Assembly (NCBI GenBank): GCA_903844785.1
Contig: CAIMVB010000145.1
Span: forward strand, 1-5,761
Reading direction: 5' to 3'
Origin: an uncultured Rhodospirillales bacterium
GTDB lineage: Bacteria; Pseudomonadota; Alphaproteobacteria; Acetobacterales; Acetobacteraceae
Length of the DNA: 5,761 nt
The first letter of the stretch is position 1. Each line of letters begins with the position of its first letter. Under the pieces are notes generated by a model. The model saw only the letters and a program-made list of their open reading frames with translations. It was not told where the DNA came from and ran no database searches. This document shows, in pieces, positions 1-5,761 of this stretch. The position numbers and the translations under genes were made by a program.

Positions 1-33
1 CAGCTTGATATAGCCTGCGATCTTCTTCGCCAC
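1..33 (-). CDS. rplK: 50S ribosomal protein L11, N-terminal fragment (cut by window edge)
   Basis: Reading leftwards from the GTG at 33-31, the eleven visible codons give M(V)-AKKIAGYIKL. This matches the very conserved L11 N-terminus, which in alphaproteobacteria runs MAKKIAGYIKLQ. L11 binds the GTPase-associated centre of 23S rRNA and usually sits in an rplK-rplA-rplJ-rplL-rpoBC cluster, here expected to continue to the left. An AGAGG Shine-Dalgarno sequence at 47-43 lies nine bases before the GTG and supports this start. An ATG at 52-50 is in another frame and does not give L11. Only about 11 of roughly 140 residues are visible, but the match is specific enough for a firm call. The upstream region lacks nusG, its usual neighbour. 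Confidence 0.88.
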   Translation of the reverse strand, partial: MAKKIAGYIKL

Positions 34-42
34 AGTCTAAAT

Positions 43-64
43 CCTCTCTCATAAAACCGAGAGG
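43..64 (-). promoter_or_regulatory. Stem-loop masking the rplK ribosome binding site
   Basis: On the minus strand CCTCTC (64-59) can pair with GAGAGG (48-43) across a ten-base AT-rich loop, GGTTTTATGA. The right arm contains the AGAGG Shine-Dalgarno sequence of rplK, so the closed hairpin would hide the ribosome binding site. In Escherichia coli the L11-L1 mRNA is translationally repressed by L1 binding near the rplK start. A control element in this position is therefore plausible, but L1 binding here is inference. The pairing itself is directly seen. Confidence 0.45.
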
Positions 65-78
65 CCCGCGGTGCAAAC

Positions 79-94
79 GACCCCCAAAAGGGTC
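79..94. other. Short inverted repeat in the rplK/MFS intergenic region
   Basis: GACCC (79-83) and GGGTC (90-94) form a perfect 5-bp stem with a six-base loop. In the rplK direction it would lie in the 5' leader, upstream of the stem that masks the ribosome binding site. No T-run follows on either strand, so it does not look like an intrinsic terminator. Its role is unknown. Confidence 0.35.
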
Positions 95-118
95 TCCCGC
101 GTTCCCCAAAACGCCAAG

Positions 119-144
119 AAGCCCCAGGAAGGGTCCGGGGGCTT
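119..144. other. GC-rich 7-bp stem-loop in the rplK leader region
   Basis: AAGCCCC (119-125) pairs perfectly with GGGGCTT (138-144) around a twelve-base loop. If the rplK promoter called at 159-187 is right, this would be near the 5' end of the rplK transcript. On the plus strand it is followed only by TTTCG, which is too weak a T-tract for a confident terminator. It could be part of a structured leader or chance structure in GC-rich DNA. Confidence 0.35.
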
Positions 145-158
145 TCGACGAAGGCGGG

Positions 159-187
159 CGTTTAAGCGCATCGGGCGGCAGCGTCAA
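159..187 (-). promoter_or_regulatory. Candidate sigma-70 type promoter for rplK
   Basis: On the minus strand TTGACG (187-182) matches the -35 consensus at five of six positions. It is followed after exactly 17 bases by TAAACG (164-159), a weak -10 match at three of six. Transcription would begin near 152 and leave a leader of about 120 bases before rplK. A good -35 with a poor -10 is common in alphaproteobacteria. No promoter of comparable quality was seen in the opposite direction for the MFS gene. Confidence 0.4.
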
Positions 188-239
188 GTGCCCTGTTTTG
201 GGCTGGTCAGACCGCGCCACCGGAGGCATAGAGCCTGCC

Positions 240-1430
240 ATGCCCGCACAAGCCTGGATTGTCGTCATCGCCGCCGCTGCCTCTGTCTCCCTCGCCCTGG
301 GGGCGCGGCAGACCTTTGGCCTGTTTCTACTGCCACTGGGGGCGGAGCACGCCATTCCGGCCTTCGCCTATGGTGCGGCGGTGGCGCTGCATAATCTGCT
401 TTGGGGGGTCGGCCAGCCGCTGGCCGGGGCCTTGGCGGATAAGATCGGCGCCGGGCGCGTCGCTCTTGGCGGGGCTGTAATCTACGCCATAGGGCTCATT
501 CTGCCGGCGATCTGGCCCAGCACGCCAAGCCTGATTATCGGCATCGGCGTGCTGACCGCGCTTGGCGTGGCGGCGGCGGGGTCTGGCACCGTGCTGGGCG
601 CAGTTGCCCGCGCCGTGCCTGAAAATCGCCGGGGCGATGCGCTGGGGCTTGCTTCCGCCGGCGGGTCCATCGGCCAGGCAGCGCTGATCCCCTTCGTGCA
701 ATGGGGCATTACGGATTACGGGACGTCCGGCGCTTTTCTAATGCTGGCAGCGACCATGGCGCTGATGCTGTTTGTTGCCCCAAAGCTGGAATGGGCGCCG
801 CCTGGCCCCGGGACAGGGCGCGCCACGGGGCTGGCCGGCTTCCCTGCCCTGGCGCGGCGCGCGCTGGCCGAGCGTGATTTTGCCCTGCTGACGCTTGGCT
901 TCTTTGCCTGCGGCTTTCAATTGGCCTTTCTGACGACGCATTTACCCGCGCATCTTTCGCTTTGTGGCCTGCCGGCAGGCCTTGGCGTGACGGCCTTGAT
1001 GTTTGTTGGCCTGTTCAACATCCCGGGATCATGGCTTTGCGGGCGGGTCGGCAACAGCATCCGCCCTGAAGTGGCGCTGGGCGGCATTTATATGATCCGC
1101 ACGGTGGCAATCGCGATCTTTGCCAGCGTGACGCCAACCGAATGGGGAACCTTGGTTTTCGCCGCCGTCATGGGCTTCATTTGGCTCGGCACCGTGCCGC
1201 TGACCTCGGCGGCCATTGCCCGGCGCTTTGGTGTGGCGGATTTGGGCGCGCTTTATGGGGTTTGCTTCTTCTCCCACCAATTAGGCGGCTTTCTGGGTGC
1301 TGGCGCCGGTGCCTGGGTGGTAGATGCCACGGGCAGCTATGCCGCTTTCTGGCCGGTGATGCTGGTGGTGGGCGTGATTGCGGCACTGGCCAATTGGGTC
1401 ACCCGCCCCATGAAGACGGCGGCGGCGTGA
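240..1430 (+). CDS. MFS transporter, 12 predicted membrane helices
   Basis: The 396-residue product is very hydrophobic and looks like a complete major facilitator superfamily permease of the inner membrane. Helix 1 spans about residues 5-31 and contains GARQTFG, with an arginine (R23) often seen in the anion/monocarboxylate-type branches of the superfamily. The signature loop between helices 2 and 3, GALADKIGAGRV, is at 63-74. A polar linker near 190-215 separates the two six-helix halves. The last quarter has the LGALYGVCFFSHQLGGFLG segment typical of this MFS subgroup. The substrate cannot be read from sequence; a small organic anion is one guess. I chose the ATG at 240 over the TTG at 198, because GGAGG lies at 222-226 and the helix starts directly after it. 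The spacer is 13 bases, a little long; an AGAG at 230-233 is closer. The gene is divergent from rplK and convergent with the sulfotransferase, so it is probably transcribed alone. Confidence 0.85.
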   Translation: MPAQAWIVVIAAAASVSLALGARQTFGLFLLPLGAEHAIPAFAYGAAVALHNLLWGVGQPLAGALADKIGAGRVALGGAVIYAIGLILPAIWPSTPSLIIGIGVLTALGVAAAGSGTVLGAVARAVPENRRGDALGLASAGGSIGQAALIPFVQWGITDYGTSGAFLMLAATMALMLFVAPKLEWAPPGPGTGRATGLAGFPALARRALAERDFALLTLGFFACGFQLAFLTTHLPAHLSLCGLPAGLGVTALMFVGLFNIPGSWLCGRVGNSIRPEVALGGIYMIRTVAIAIFASVTPTEWGTLVFAAVMGFIWLGTVPLTSAAIARRFGVADLGALYGVCFFSHQLGGFLGAGAGAWVVDATGSYAAFWPVMLVVGVIAALANWVTRPMKTAAA

Positions 1431-1536
1431 TTGACCGAATACCATCTTAGGCAGTTTCTCCCGCGATGTGGGGCAGTAAACTAAAGGATAATCCACGCCC
1501 CCTTTGCGACGCTCCGCACTCACGCTTAGATCAGCG
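1431..1536. other. Convergent intergenic gap, weak stem-loop at 1453-1482
   Basis: This 106-base gap separates the 3' ends of the MFS and sulfotransferase genes. AGTTT (1453-1457) can pair with AAACT (1478-1482), and inside it CCC (1460-1462) can pair with GGG (1470-1472), giving an interrupted hairpin. There is no T-run after it in either direction, so a bidirectional terminator is possible but not shown. Nothing else is recognisable here. Confidence 0.25.
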
Positions 1537-2247
1537 CTAGGCCAAAGACTCTGGATAAAAGGCTTCAAGCAGCTCTCGGTAATGCGTTTGGACGTATCTG
1601 ACCACAGGCGTGGGTAGCGCATCTCTCCATTGGTCCGGTTGGCCAGAGCGGTAGTGGGACGCCTCATCGGTAGTCCCATATGGTCGGCCCGCGATGGCTT
1701 CGAAGGAGTGTTGCTGACCGACAGGAAGCCGGCAATGAAAAAGACGAGAGCGGATCGCGGCGCCCAGCGCGCCGTCCGGGTCTTTCACCACATCTTCCAT
1801 CCTAAGTGTCTGGAACGCGGAATCGGAAAAATGCCAGTGCCTGTAGGCGTGCAGCGGGCCAACAGCACCGTTAAAAAAATCATCCCGTTCGATGAAGGCC
1901 AAGGTGAGAAAGTAACCGCTCACCTCATCACTTTTTTGCAAAATCGAGCGTTGCCTCGCCAATTCCGGCCAGTCAAGAACGGAGTGAGTTGTCAGATGCG
2001 AGTGGTAGGCTGAAACCAGGATATCAAGAGGATTCCTGATAATATGGATTCCGCCCCCACCAAGCCCCACGGCCATCGCGTAGGAGGCATTCACATAGGC
2101 AGTGATATGATCGCTGGCAGGTAGATGAATACTTGAGTAATGCGTTGACGAATAGGAATATCCGTTTATGAACGCAACTTCCTTGAGGTAGCGCTCAAGC
2201 CACTTGCTCGCACATTTATGATGCGTGAAAAATTGCAACCTGCTCAT
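1537..2247 (-). CDS. PAPS-dependent sulfotransferase
   Basis: The 236-residue product has the expected layout of a soluble sulfotransferase, which transfers sulfate from 3'-phosphoadenylyl sulfate to a hydroxyl or amine acceptor. The N-terminal FTHHKCASKWLERYL (7-21) corresponds to the 5'-phosphosulfate binding loop, with K11 and S14 in the usual places. IIRNPLDILVSAYHSH (69-84) is the 3'-phosphate motif, with R71 and S79 as the expected ligands. SHYRSGQPDQWRD (197-209) matches the C-terminal RxGxxxxW segment that closes over PAPS. No signal peptide or membrane helix is seen, so it is likely cytoplasmic. The ATG at 2247 is preferred over a TTG at 2274: a GGGAGGG sits seven bases before the ATG, while the TTG has a GGAGG only one base away. 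GC content is lower than in the flanking genes (60 bases at 2101-2160 are 40% GC by hand count, against 75% at 3361-3420), which suggests acquisition. The acceptor is unknown, and no glycosyltransferase, polysaccharide or PAPS synthesis gene is adjacent. Confidence 0.85.
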   Translation of the reverse strand: MSRLQFFTHHKCASKWLERYLKEVAFINGYSYSSTHYSSIHLPASDHITAYVNASYAMAVGLGGGGIHIIRNPLDILVSAYHSHLTTHSVLDWPELARQRSILQKSDEVSGYFLTLAFIERDDFFNGAVGPLHAYRHWHFSDSAFQTLRMEDVVKDPDGALGAAIRSRLFHCRLPVGQQHSFEAIAGRPYGTTDEASHYRSGQPDQWRDALPTPVVRYVQTHYRELLEAFYPESLA

Positions 2248-2253
2248 ATGCCG

Positions 2254-2260
2254 CCCTCCC
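2254..2260 (-). promoter_or_regulatory. Shine-Dalgarno sequence deciding the sulfotransferase start
   Basis: GGGAGGG on the minus strand ends six bases before the ATG at 2247-2245, an ideal position. A second GGAGG at 2280-2276 is just one base from the in-frame TTG at 2274 and so cannot serve it well. This favours the 236-residue over the 245-residue product. Confidence 0.7.
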
Positions 2261-2287
2261 ACATTACCAGACAATCCTCCTTCGACG

Positions 2288-2325
2288 TTAACGCGCTGCC
2301 CCGGCGACCGGGTCGCAGCGTTTAA
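2288..2325. other. Long bulged hairpin between sulfotransferase and dcd
   Basis: CGCTGC (2294-2299) pairs with GCAGCG (2315-2320), and CCCGG (2300-2304) with CCGGG (2308-2312). The loop is CGA, and a two-base TC bulge (2313-2314) interrupts the right arm. Outside an asymmetric internal loop, TTAA (2288-2291) pairs with TTAA (2322-2325). The result is an 11-bp GC stem with a 4-bp AT extension. On the plus strand it is followed by no real T-run, so it is at best a weak terminator. It lies in a divergent gap where no terminator is expected, about 40 bases upstream of the sulfotransferase start. Confidence 0.5.
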
Positions 2326-2406
2326 GGGGCGTGATCTTGGCGACTTGTAGCCGCGAAAAGCCCTCGGCTGCCAGACGAACCGCCCCAGCAGGCTGGCACC
2401 GCCCGG

Positions 2407-2435
2407 TTGTCCCTCCGCCCCGGCTGGGCTAAGCC
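2407..2435 (+). promoter_or_regulatory. Weak candidate promoter for the dcd-murA-hisG-hisD operon
   Basis: TTGTCC (2407-2412) and TAAGCC (2430-2435) are separated by 17 bases, with four and two consensus matches. The operon must start in the gap 2275-2486 or read through from elsewhere, and this is the best-spaced pair I see before dcd. It could easily be chance. Confidence 0.18.
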
Positions 2436-2486
2436 ACCGCTCCCCGGCGCTCTGCCGCGCCCTTTCTTGAGCTAGGCCCGAAACCC

Positions 2487-3041
2487 ATGCCCATCATGCC
2501 CGATAGCTGGATCCGCAACATGGCGGCGGAACACGGCATGATCGAACCCTTCGTGGAAGCGCAGCGCCGGGAAGGCGTGATTTCCTATGGCCTGTCATCC
2601 TATGGCTATGACGCCAGGGCGGCGGATGAATTCAAGATTTTCACCAATGTGGACAACGCCATTGTAGACCCCAAGGCGTTTTCCGAAGATGGTTTTGTCA
2701 CGCGCAAGGGGCCGGTTTGCATCATCCCGCCCAATTCCTTCGTGCTGACCCATACGGTCGAATATTTCCGTATCCCGCGCGATATTCTCGTGATCTGCCT
2801 TGGCAAATCCACCTATGCGCGCTGCGGGTTGATTGTGAATGTCACGCCGCTGGAACCCGAATGGGAAGGCCAGGTCACCATCGAAATCAGCAATACCACG
2901 CCGCTACCCGCCAAGGTCTATGCCAATGAAGGCATTTGCCAATTCCTGTTCCTGAAGGGCGATACCCCGCCCGAGGTCAGCTATGCCGACCGGCGCGGCA
3001 AATATATGGGCCAGCGCGGGGTTGCGCTGCCGAAACTCTGA
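2487..3041 (+). CDS. dcd: dCTP deaminase
   Basis: The 184-residue product deaminates dCTP to dUTP, feeding dUMP and hence dTTP synthesis, in the cytoplasm as a homotrimer of the dUTPase fold. Family marks are SSYGYDAR (37-44), [10 protein letters not shown] (106-115) with the S108 and R112 nucleotide and catalytic positions, and [14 protein letters not shown] (123-136). In the last, E133 corresponds to the catalytic glutamate (E138 in Escherichia coli). The C-terminal [13 protein letters not shown] is the nucleotide-closing tail. Length and the MPIMPDSWI start agree with alphaproteobacterial Dcd, so I keep the first ATG rather than the one at 2496. The ribosome binding site is weak (TAGG at 2473-2476). 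The stop overlaps the murA start by one base (TGATG), so the two are probably translationally coupled. It is the first gene of the operon. Function is confident; a bifunctional deaminase/dUTPase activity is less likely but not excluded by sight. Confidence 0.95.
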   Translation: MPIMPDSWIRNMAAEHGMIEPFVEAQRREGVISYGLSSYGYDARAADEFKIFTNVDNAIVDPKAFSEDGFVTRKGPVCIIPPNSFVLTHTVEYFRIPRDILVICLGKSTYARCGLIVNVTPLEPEWEGQVTIEISNTTPLPAKVYANEGICQFLFLKGDTPPEVSYADRRGKYMGQRGVALPKL

Positions 3042-4300
3042 TGGACCGTATTCTCATCCGCGGCGGGCGCGTGCTTTCCGGCAGCATCCCCATCTCAGGC
3101 GCCAAGAACGCGGCCCTGCCCTTGATGGCGGCGGGCTTGCTCTCTGATGGCCCGCTCACGCTGACCAATGCGCCGGATTTGGCCGATGTCGCCACCATGG
3201 CGGGCTTGTTGGCGCATCACGGGTTGACGGTTGCGCGCGACAAGGCCGCCCGCAGCATCACAATCAGCGGAGCCGCCACCGATCTAGAAGCGCCTTATGA
3301 TCTGGTGCGCAAAATGCGCGCTTCGGTTTTGGTGCTCGGCCCCTTGCTGGCGCGCCATGGCCGGGCGCGGGTCAGCCTGCCGGGTGGCTGCGCCATTGGC
3401 ACGCGCCCGGTTGATCTGCACCTGAAAGCGCTCGAACAAATGGGCGCGGAGATCGAGATCACGGCGGGCTATATCGAAGCCCGCGCGCCGGGCGGCTTGA
3501 AGGGTGCGCGCATCATCTTCCCGCAGGTATCCGTCGGCGCCACCGAGAATATTCTGATGGCCGCAGCACTCGCGCGCGGTCAAAGCGAGATTATGAATGC
3601 GGCGCGGGAGCCTGAGATCACCGACCTTGCCGCCTGCCTCATGCGCATGGGGGCGCGGATTGAAGGCATCGGCACGGATCGCCTAGTGGTGGACGGTGTA
3701 AGCACCCTAGGTGCGGCGACGCATCCGATCATCGCAGATCGGATCGAAGCCGGCACTTTTGCCTGCGCTGCCGCGATCACCGGAGGTTCGCTGCTGCTGC
3801 AAGGCGCACGTTTGGATCATTTGGGCGCGGTGACGCGCACACTTCGCGAAGCGGGCGTGGATGTGGCGGAAGAAGAAGGTGGCCTCCGGGTCACGCGCAG
3901 CAATGGGCTTCGTGGCGCGGATGTGATGACGGAACCCTTCCCCGGCTTTGCTACCGATATGCAGGCGCAATTCATGGCCCTGATGTGCGTGGCCGAAGGC
4001 GCTTCCATGATCACGGAAACCATTTTCGAAAACCGCTTCATGCATGTGCCGGAGCTTTCGCGCATGGGCGCGCGGATCAATTTTCACGGCGCTTCGGCCA
4101 TTGTGCGCGGCGTGAAGCATCTTTCTGGTGCGCCGGTGATGGCGACTGATTTGCGCGCTTCCGTCTCGCTCATTCTCGCCGGGCTTGCGGCGGAAGGTGA
4201 GACAATTGTGAATCGCGTCTATCACCTGGATCGTGGCTATGAACGGGTAGAAGCGAAACTCGCGGCGGTGGGCGCCGATATTGAAAGACTGGCGGGTTAA
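3041..4300 (+). CDS. murA: UDP-N-acetylglucosamine 1-carboxyvinyltransferase
   Basis: The 419-residue product, the same length as Escherichia coli MurA, transfers enolpyruvate from phosphoenolpyruvate to UDP-GlcNAc, the first committed step of peptidoglycan synthesis in the cytoplasm. The catalytic lysine and asparagine are in [10 protein letters not shown] (K22, N23). The PEP-binding cysteine is in [16 protein letters not shown] (C117), the form inhibited by fosfomycin; the resistant Asp variant is absent. The active-site aspartate is in [13 protein letters not shown], and the C-terminal [14 protein letters not shown] is the conserved end. An open frame extends upstream to 2936 over dcd, but the family start MDRILIRGG at 3041 is clear. 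It overlaps the dcd stop by one base and ends five bases before hisG, indicating one transcript. All key residues are present and no damage is seen. Confidence 0.97.
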   Translation: MDRILIRGGRVLSGSIPISGAKNAALPLMAAGLLSDGPLTLTNAPDLADVATMAGLLAHHGLTVARDKAARSITISGAATDLEAPYDLVRKMRASVLVLGPLLARHGRARVSLPGGCAIGTRPVDLHLKALEQMGAEIEITAGYIEARAPGGLKGARIIFPQVSVGATENILMAAALARGQSEIMNAAREPEITDLAACLMRMGARIEGIGTDRLVVDGVSTLGAATHPIIADRIEAGTFACAAAITGGSLLLQGARLDHLGAVTRTLREAGVDVAEEEGGLRVTRSNGLRGADVMTEPFPGFATDMQAQFMALMCVAEGASMITETIFENRFMHVPELSRMGARINFHGASAIVRGVKHLSGAPVMATDLRASVSLILAGLAAEGETIVNRVYHLDRGYERVEAKLAAVGADIERLAG

Positions 4301-4305
4301 TTGTC

Positions 4306-5007
4306 ATGGATATCCCGATCCCCAATGCCCTGAATGGCGCGCCGGCTGAAGCCGAAGCGCCGCTTGTGATTGCTTTGCCCAAGGGGCGTATCCTGAAGGA
4401 GCTTCACCCTGTTCTGTCCCGTGCTGGGCTGATCCCGGCTGAGGATTATGCGGATGAAGATAGCCGTAGGCTCCGCTTCCCCACCAATGATCCGGCAGTG
4501 GATGTCATTCGCGTGCGCCCCTTTGATGTCGCAACTTTCGTCGCGCATGGCGCGGCCGCCATTGGCGTTTGCGGCGCCGATGTGCTGATGGAATTTGACT
4601 ACCCGGAAATCTACGCGCCACTTGATCTTGGCATTGGCCGCTGCCGGATTTCCATCGCCGAGCCGGTGAATGCCGCGCCGGATGATCCGCGCCGCTGGTC
4701 GCGCGTGACGGTCGCCACGAAATACCCGAATATTGCACAGCGCCATTTCGCCACGCGTGGCGTTCAGGCGGAAATCGTGCATTTGAACGGTGCGATGGAA
4801 TTGGCGCCTTCCATGGGCCTTGCGCGGCTGATTGTGGATTTGGTGCAAACCGGTTCCACATTGAAAGCGAATGGGCTGAAGGAAGGGGAAGTGATTGCGC
4901 ATGTCACCTCCAAACTCATCGTCAATCGCACCGCGTTGAAAACTCGGCCCGAGGCGATTGGCGCCTGGATCGCGCGCTTCCGCGCTGCGCTGGAAGCCGC
5001 CGCATGA
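4306..5007 (+). CDS. hisG: ATP phosphoribosyltransferase, short form catalytic subunit
   Basis: The 233-residue product condenses ATP with PRPP, the first step of histidine synthesis. It has the periplasmic-binding-like fold start [11 protein letters not shown] (20-30) and [12 protein letters not shown] (137-148). The PRPP loop runs from ELAPSMG (165-171) to DLVQTGSTL (178-186). The protein ends after about 230 residues, without the roughly 80-residue C-terminal regulatory domain of long HisG. Short HisG enzymes need the HisRS-like partner HisZ for activity and histidine feedback; hisZ is not in this window. About 18 residues precede the conserved core; no better start exists nearby, since the GTG at 4366 has no ribosome binding site. 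The Shine-Dalgarno sequence at 4306 is poor, so translation may depend on coupling to murA. The stop overlaps hisD by four bases (ATGA). Confidence 0.94.
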   Translation: MDIPIPNALNGAPAEAEAPLVIALPKGRILKELHPVLSRAGLIPAEDYADEDSRRLRFPTNDPAVDVIRVRPFDVATFVAHGAAAIGVCGADVLMEFDYPEIYAPLDLGIGRCRISIAEPVNAAPDDPRRWSRVTVATKYPNIAQRHFATRGVQAEIVHLNGAMELAPSMGLARLIVDLVQTGSTLKANGLKEGEVIAHVTSKLIVNRTALKTRPEAIGAWIARFRAALEAAA

Positions 5008-5761
5008 AGCGGCTGGATACGCGCGACGCCGGGTTTGAAGCCGCCTTCACATCGCTTTTGGATGACGCGCGCGAAACCACGCAGAAAGTTGATGGCGTGG
5101 TGGCCGGCATCATCGCTGATATCCGCGCGCGCGGTGATGCGGCTTTGATGGATTACACCGCCCGCTTTGACCGGTGGCAGCCGGGCAGCGCCACGGCCTT
5201 GCGGGTGACAGACGCCGAAATTGAAGCGGCGGATGCGACCATCGCGCCAGATCTGCGCGCCGCCCTGAACCTGGCGGCGGAACGGATCGAGACCTTCCAC
5301 CGCGCGCAATTGCCGCAAGATTTGGTGATGCAGGATGCGGCGGGGCTGACGCTTGGGCTGCGCTGGGGGCCGGTGGATGCGGTTGGCCTTTATGTCCCCG
5401 GCGGCAAAGCGGCTTATCCTTCTTCTGTGCTGATGAATGCACTGCCGGCGCGCGCTGCCGGCGTGCCGCGCATTGCCATGGCAGTGCCAACGCCCGATGG
5501 CGCGCTCAACCCCTTGGTACTGGCGGCAGCCAAGCGCGCCGGCGTCACTGAGATTTACCGTATTGGCGGCGCGCAAGCCGTGGCGGCCCTCGCCTGGGGC
5601 ACCGCCAGCATCGCGCCGGTGGATCGGATTGTCGGCCCCGGCAATGCCTATGTCGCGGAAGCCAAGCGCCAGGTCTTTGGCCGGGTTGGCATTGATTCCA
5701 TCGCCGGGCCTTCGGAAGTGGTGGTGATTGCCGATGGCGCCAATGATCCCGCCCATGTGGC
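5004..5761 (+). CDS. hisD: Histidinol dehydrogenase, N-terminal part (cut by window edge)
   Basis: From the ATG at 5004, overlapping the hisG stop as ATGA, the frame stays open to the window end, giving about 252 of roughly 430 residues. HisD oxidises L-histidinol to L-histidine with two NAD+ in the last two steps of the pathway. Visible family segments are [20 protein letters not shown] (about 122-141), [14 protein letters not shown] (about 190-203) and [20 protein letters not shown], followed by [16 protein letters not shown]. The zinc ligands and the catalytic Glu-His pair lie further on in the family and fall outside the window, so activity cannot be judged. The alanine-rich N-terminus is normal for this GC content. 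The gene is the fourth in the dcd-murA-hisG-hisD string. Confidence 0.96.
   Translation, partial: MKRLDTRDAGFEAAFTSLLDDARETTQKVDGVVAGIIADIRARGDAALMDYTARFDRWQPGSATALRVTDAEIEAADATIAPDLRAALNLAAERIETFHRAQLPQDLVMQDAAGLTLGLRWGPVDAVGLYVPGGKAAYPSSVLMNALPARAAGVPRIAMAVPTPDGALNPLVLAAAKRAGVTEIYRIGGAQAVAALAWGTASIAPVDRIVGPGNAYVAEAKRQVFGRVGIDSIAGPSEVVVIADGANDPAHV

Noticed and set aside
119..144. Intrinsic terminator on the plus strand
   Set aside because: The stem is good but is followed by only three T's, and no plus-strand gene ends before it.
198..239. TTG at 198 as an upstream start of the MFS gene
   Set aside because: It would add 14 polar residues before helix 1 and lacks a ribosome binding site, while the ATG at 240 has GGAGG upstream.
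71..394. 107-codon plus-strand frame from a GTG at 71
   Set aside because: It overlaps the MFS gene start in another frame, is Arg-rich and low in complexity, and crosses the rplK leader structures.
1630..2013. 127-codon plus-strand open frame inside the sulfotransferase region
   Set aside because: It is antisense to a gene with three matching PAPS motifs and resembles no family I know.
1431..2486. Insertion sequence or transposon carrying the sulfotransferase
   Set aside because: I saw no transposase, no terminal inverted repeats and no matching direct repeats at the gene's borders.
2936..3040. 35-codon N-terminal extension of MurA
   Set aside because: It is the dcd 3' end read in another frame; MurA family proteins begin at MDRILIRGG, and the TGATG junction explains the start.
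4764..5756. 330-codon minus-strand open frame opposite hisG and hisD
   Set aside because: It lies antisense to two clearly homologous genes. Its translation is rich in Arg, His, Gly and Ala without domain logic, as expected from the complement of GC-rich coding DNA.

Overview
The window looks like a chromosomal stretch from a GC-rich alphaproteobacterium, most likely in or near Rhodospirillales/Acetobacteraceae. This placement is inferred from three things: the 184-residue Dcd with its SSYGYDAR and [10 protein letters not shown] segments, a short-form HisG, and a dcd-murA-hisG-hisD gene string. It is not a formal classification. Most of the window is housekeeping DNA.

Left part (1-1430): the first 33 bases are the start of rplK (ribosomal protein L11), read leftwards from a GTG. 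It is too short to be seen as an ordinary ORF. Its upstream region holds a candidate promoter, two GC-rich stem-loops and a 6-bp stem that would mask the rplK Shine-Dalgarno sequence. Divergent from it lies a complete MFS transporter gene. nusG, the usual neighbour upstream of rplK, is absent.

Middle part (1431-2486): a 236-residue PAPS-dependent sulfotransferase gene lies on the minus strand, convergent with the MFS gene and divergent from dcd. It is clearly less GC-rich than its surroundings and is probably an acquired cargo gene. The 239-base gap between it and dcd carries a long bulged hairpin and no recognisable gene.

Right part (2487-5761): dcd, murA, hisG and hisD form a tightly packed plus-strand operon. 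Dcd and murA overlap by one base (TGATG), five bases separate murA from hisG, and hisG and hisD overlap by four bases (ATGA). The products serve dUTP/dTTP supply, the first committed step of peptidoglycan synthesis, and the first and last steps of histidine synthesis. hisD runs off the right edge.

I found no CRISPR array, insertion sequence, tRNA, rRNA or clearly new defence or metabolic system. The points most worth a second look are the rplK leader and its separation from nusG, and the compositionally foreign sulfotransferase between two core gene blocks.
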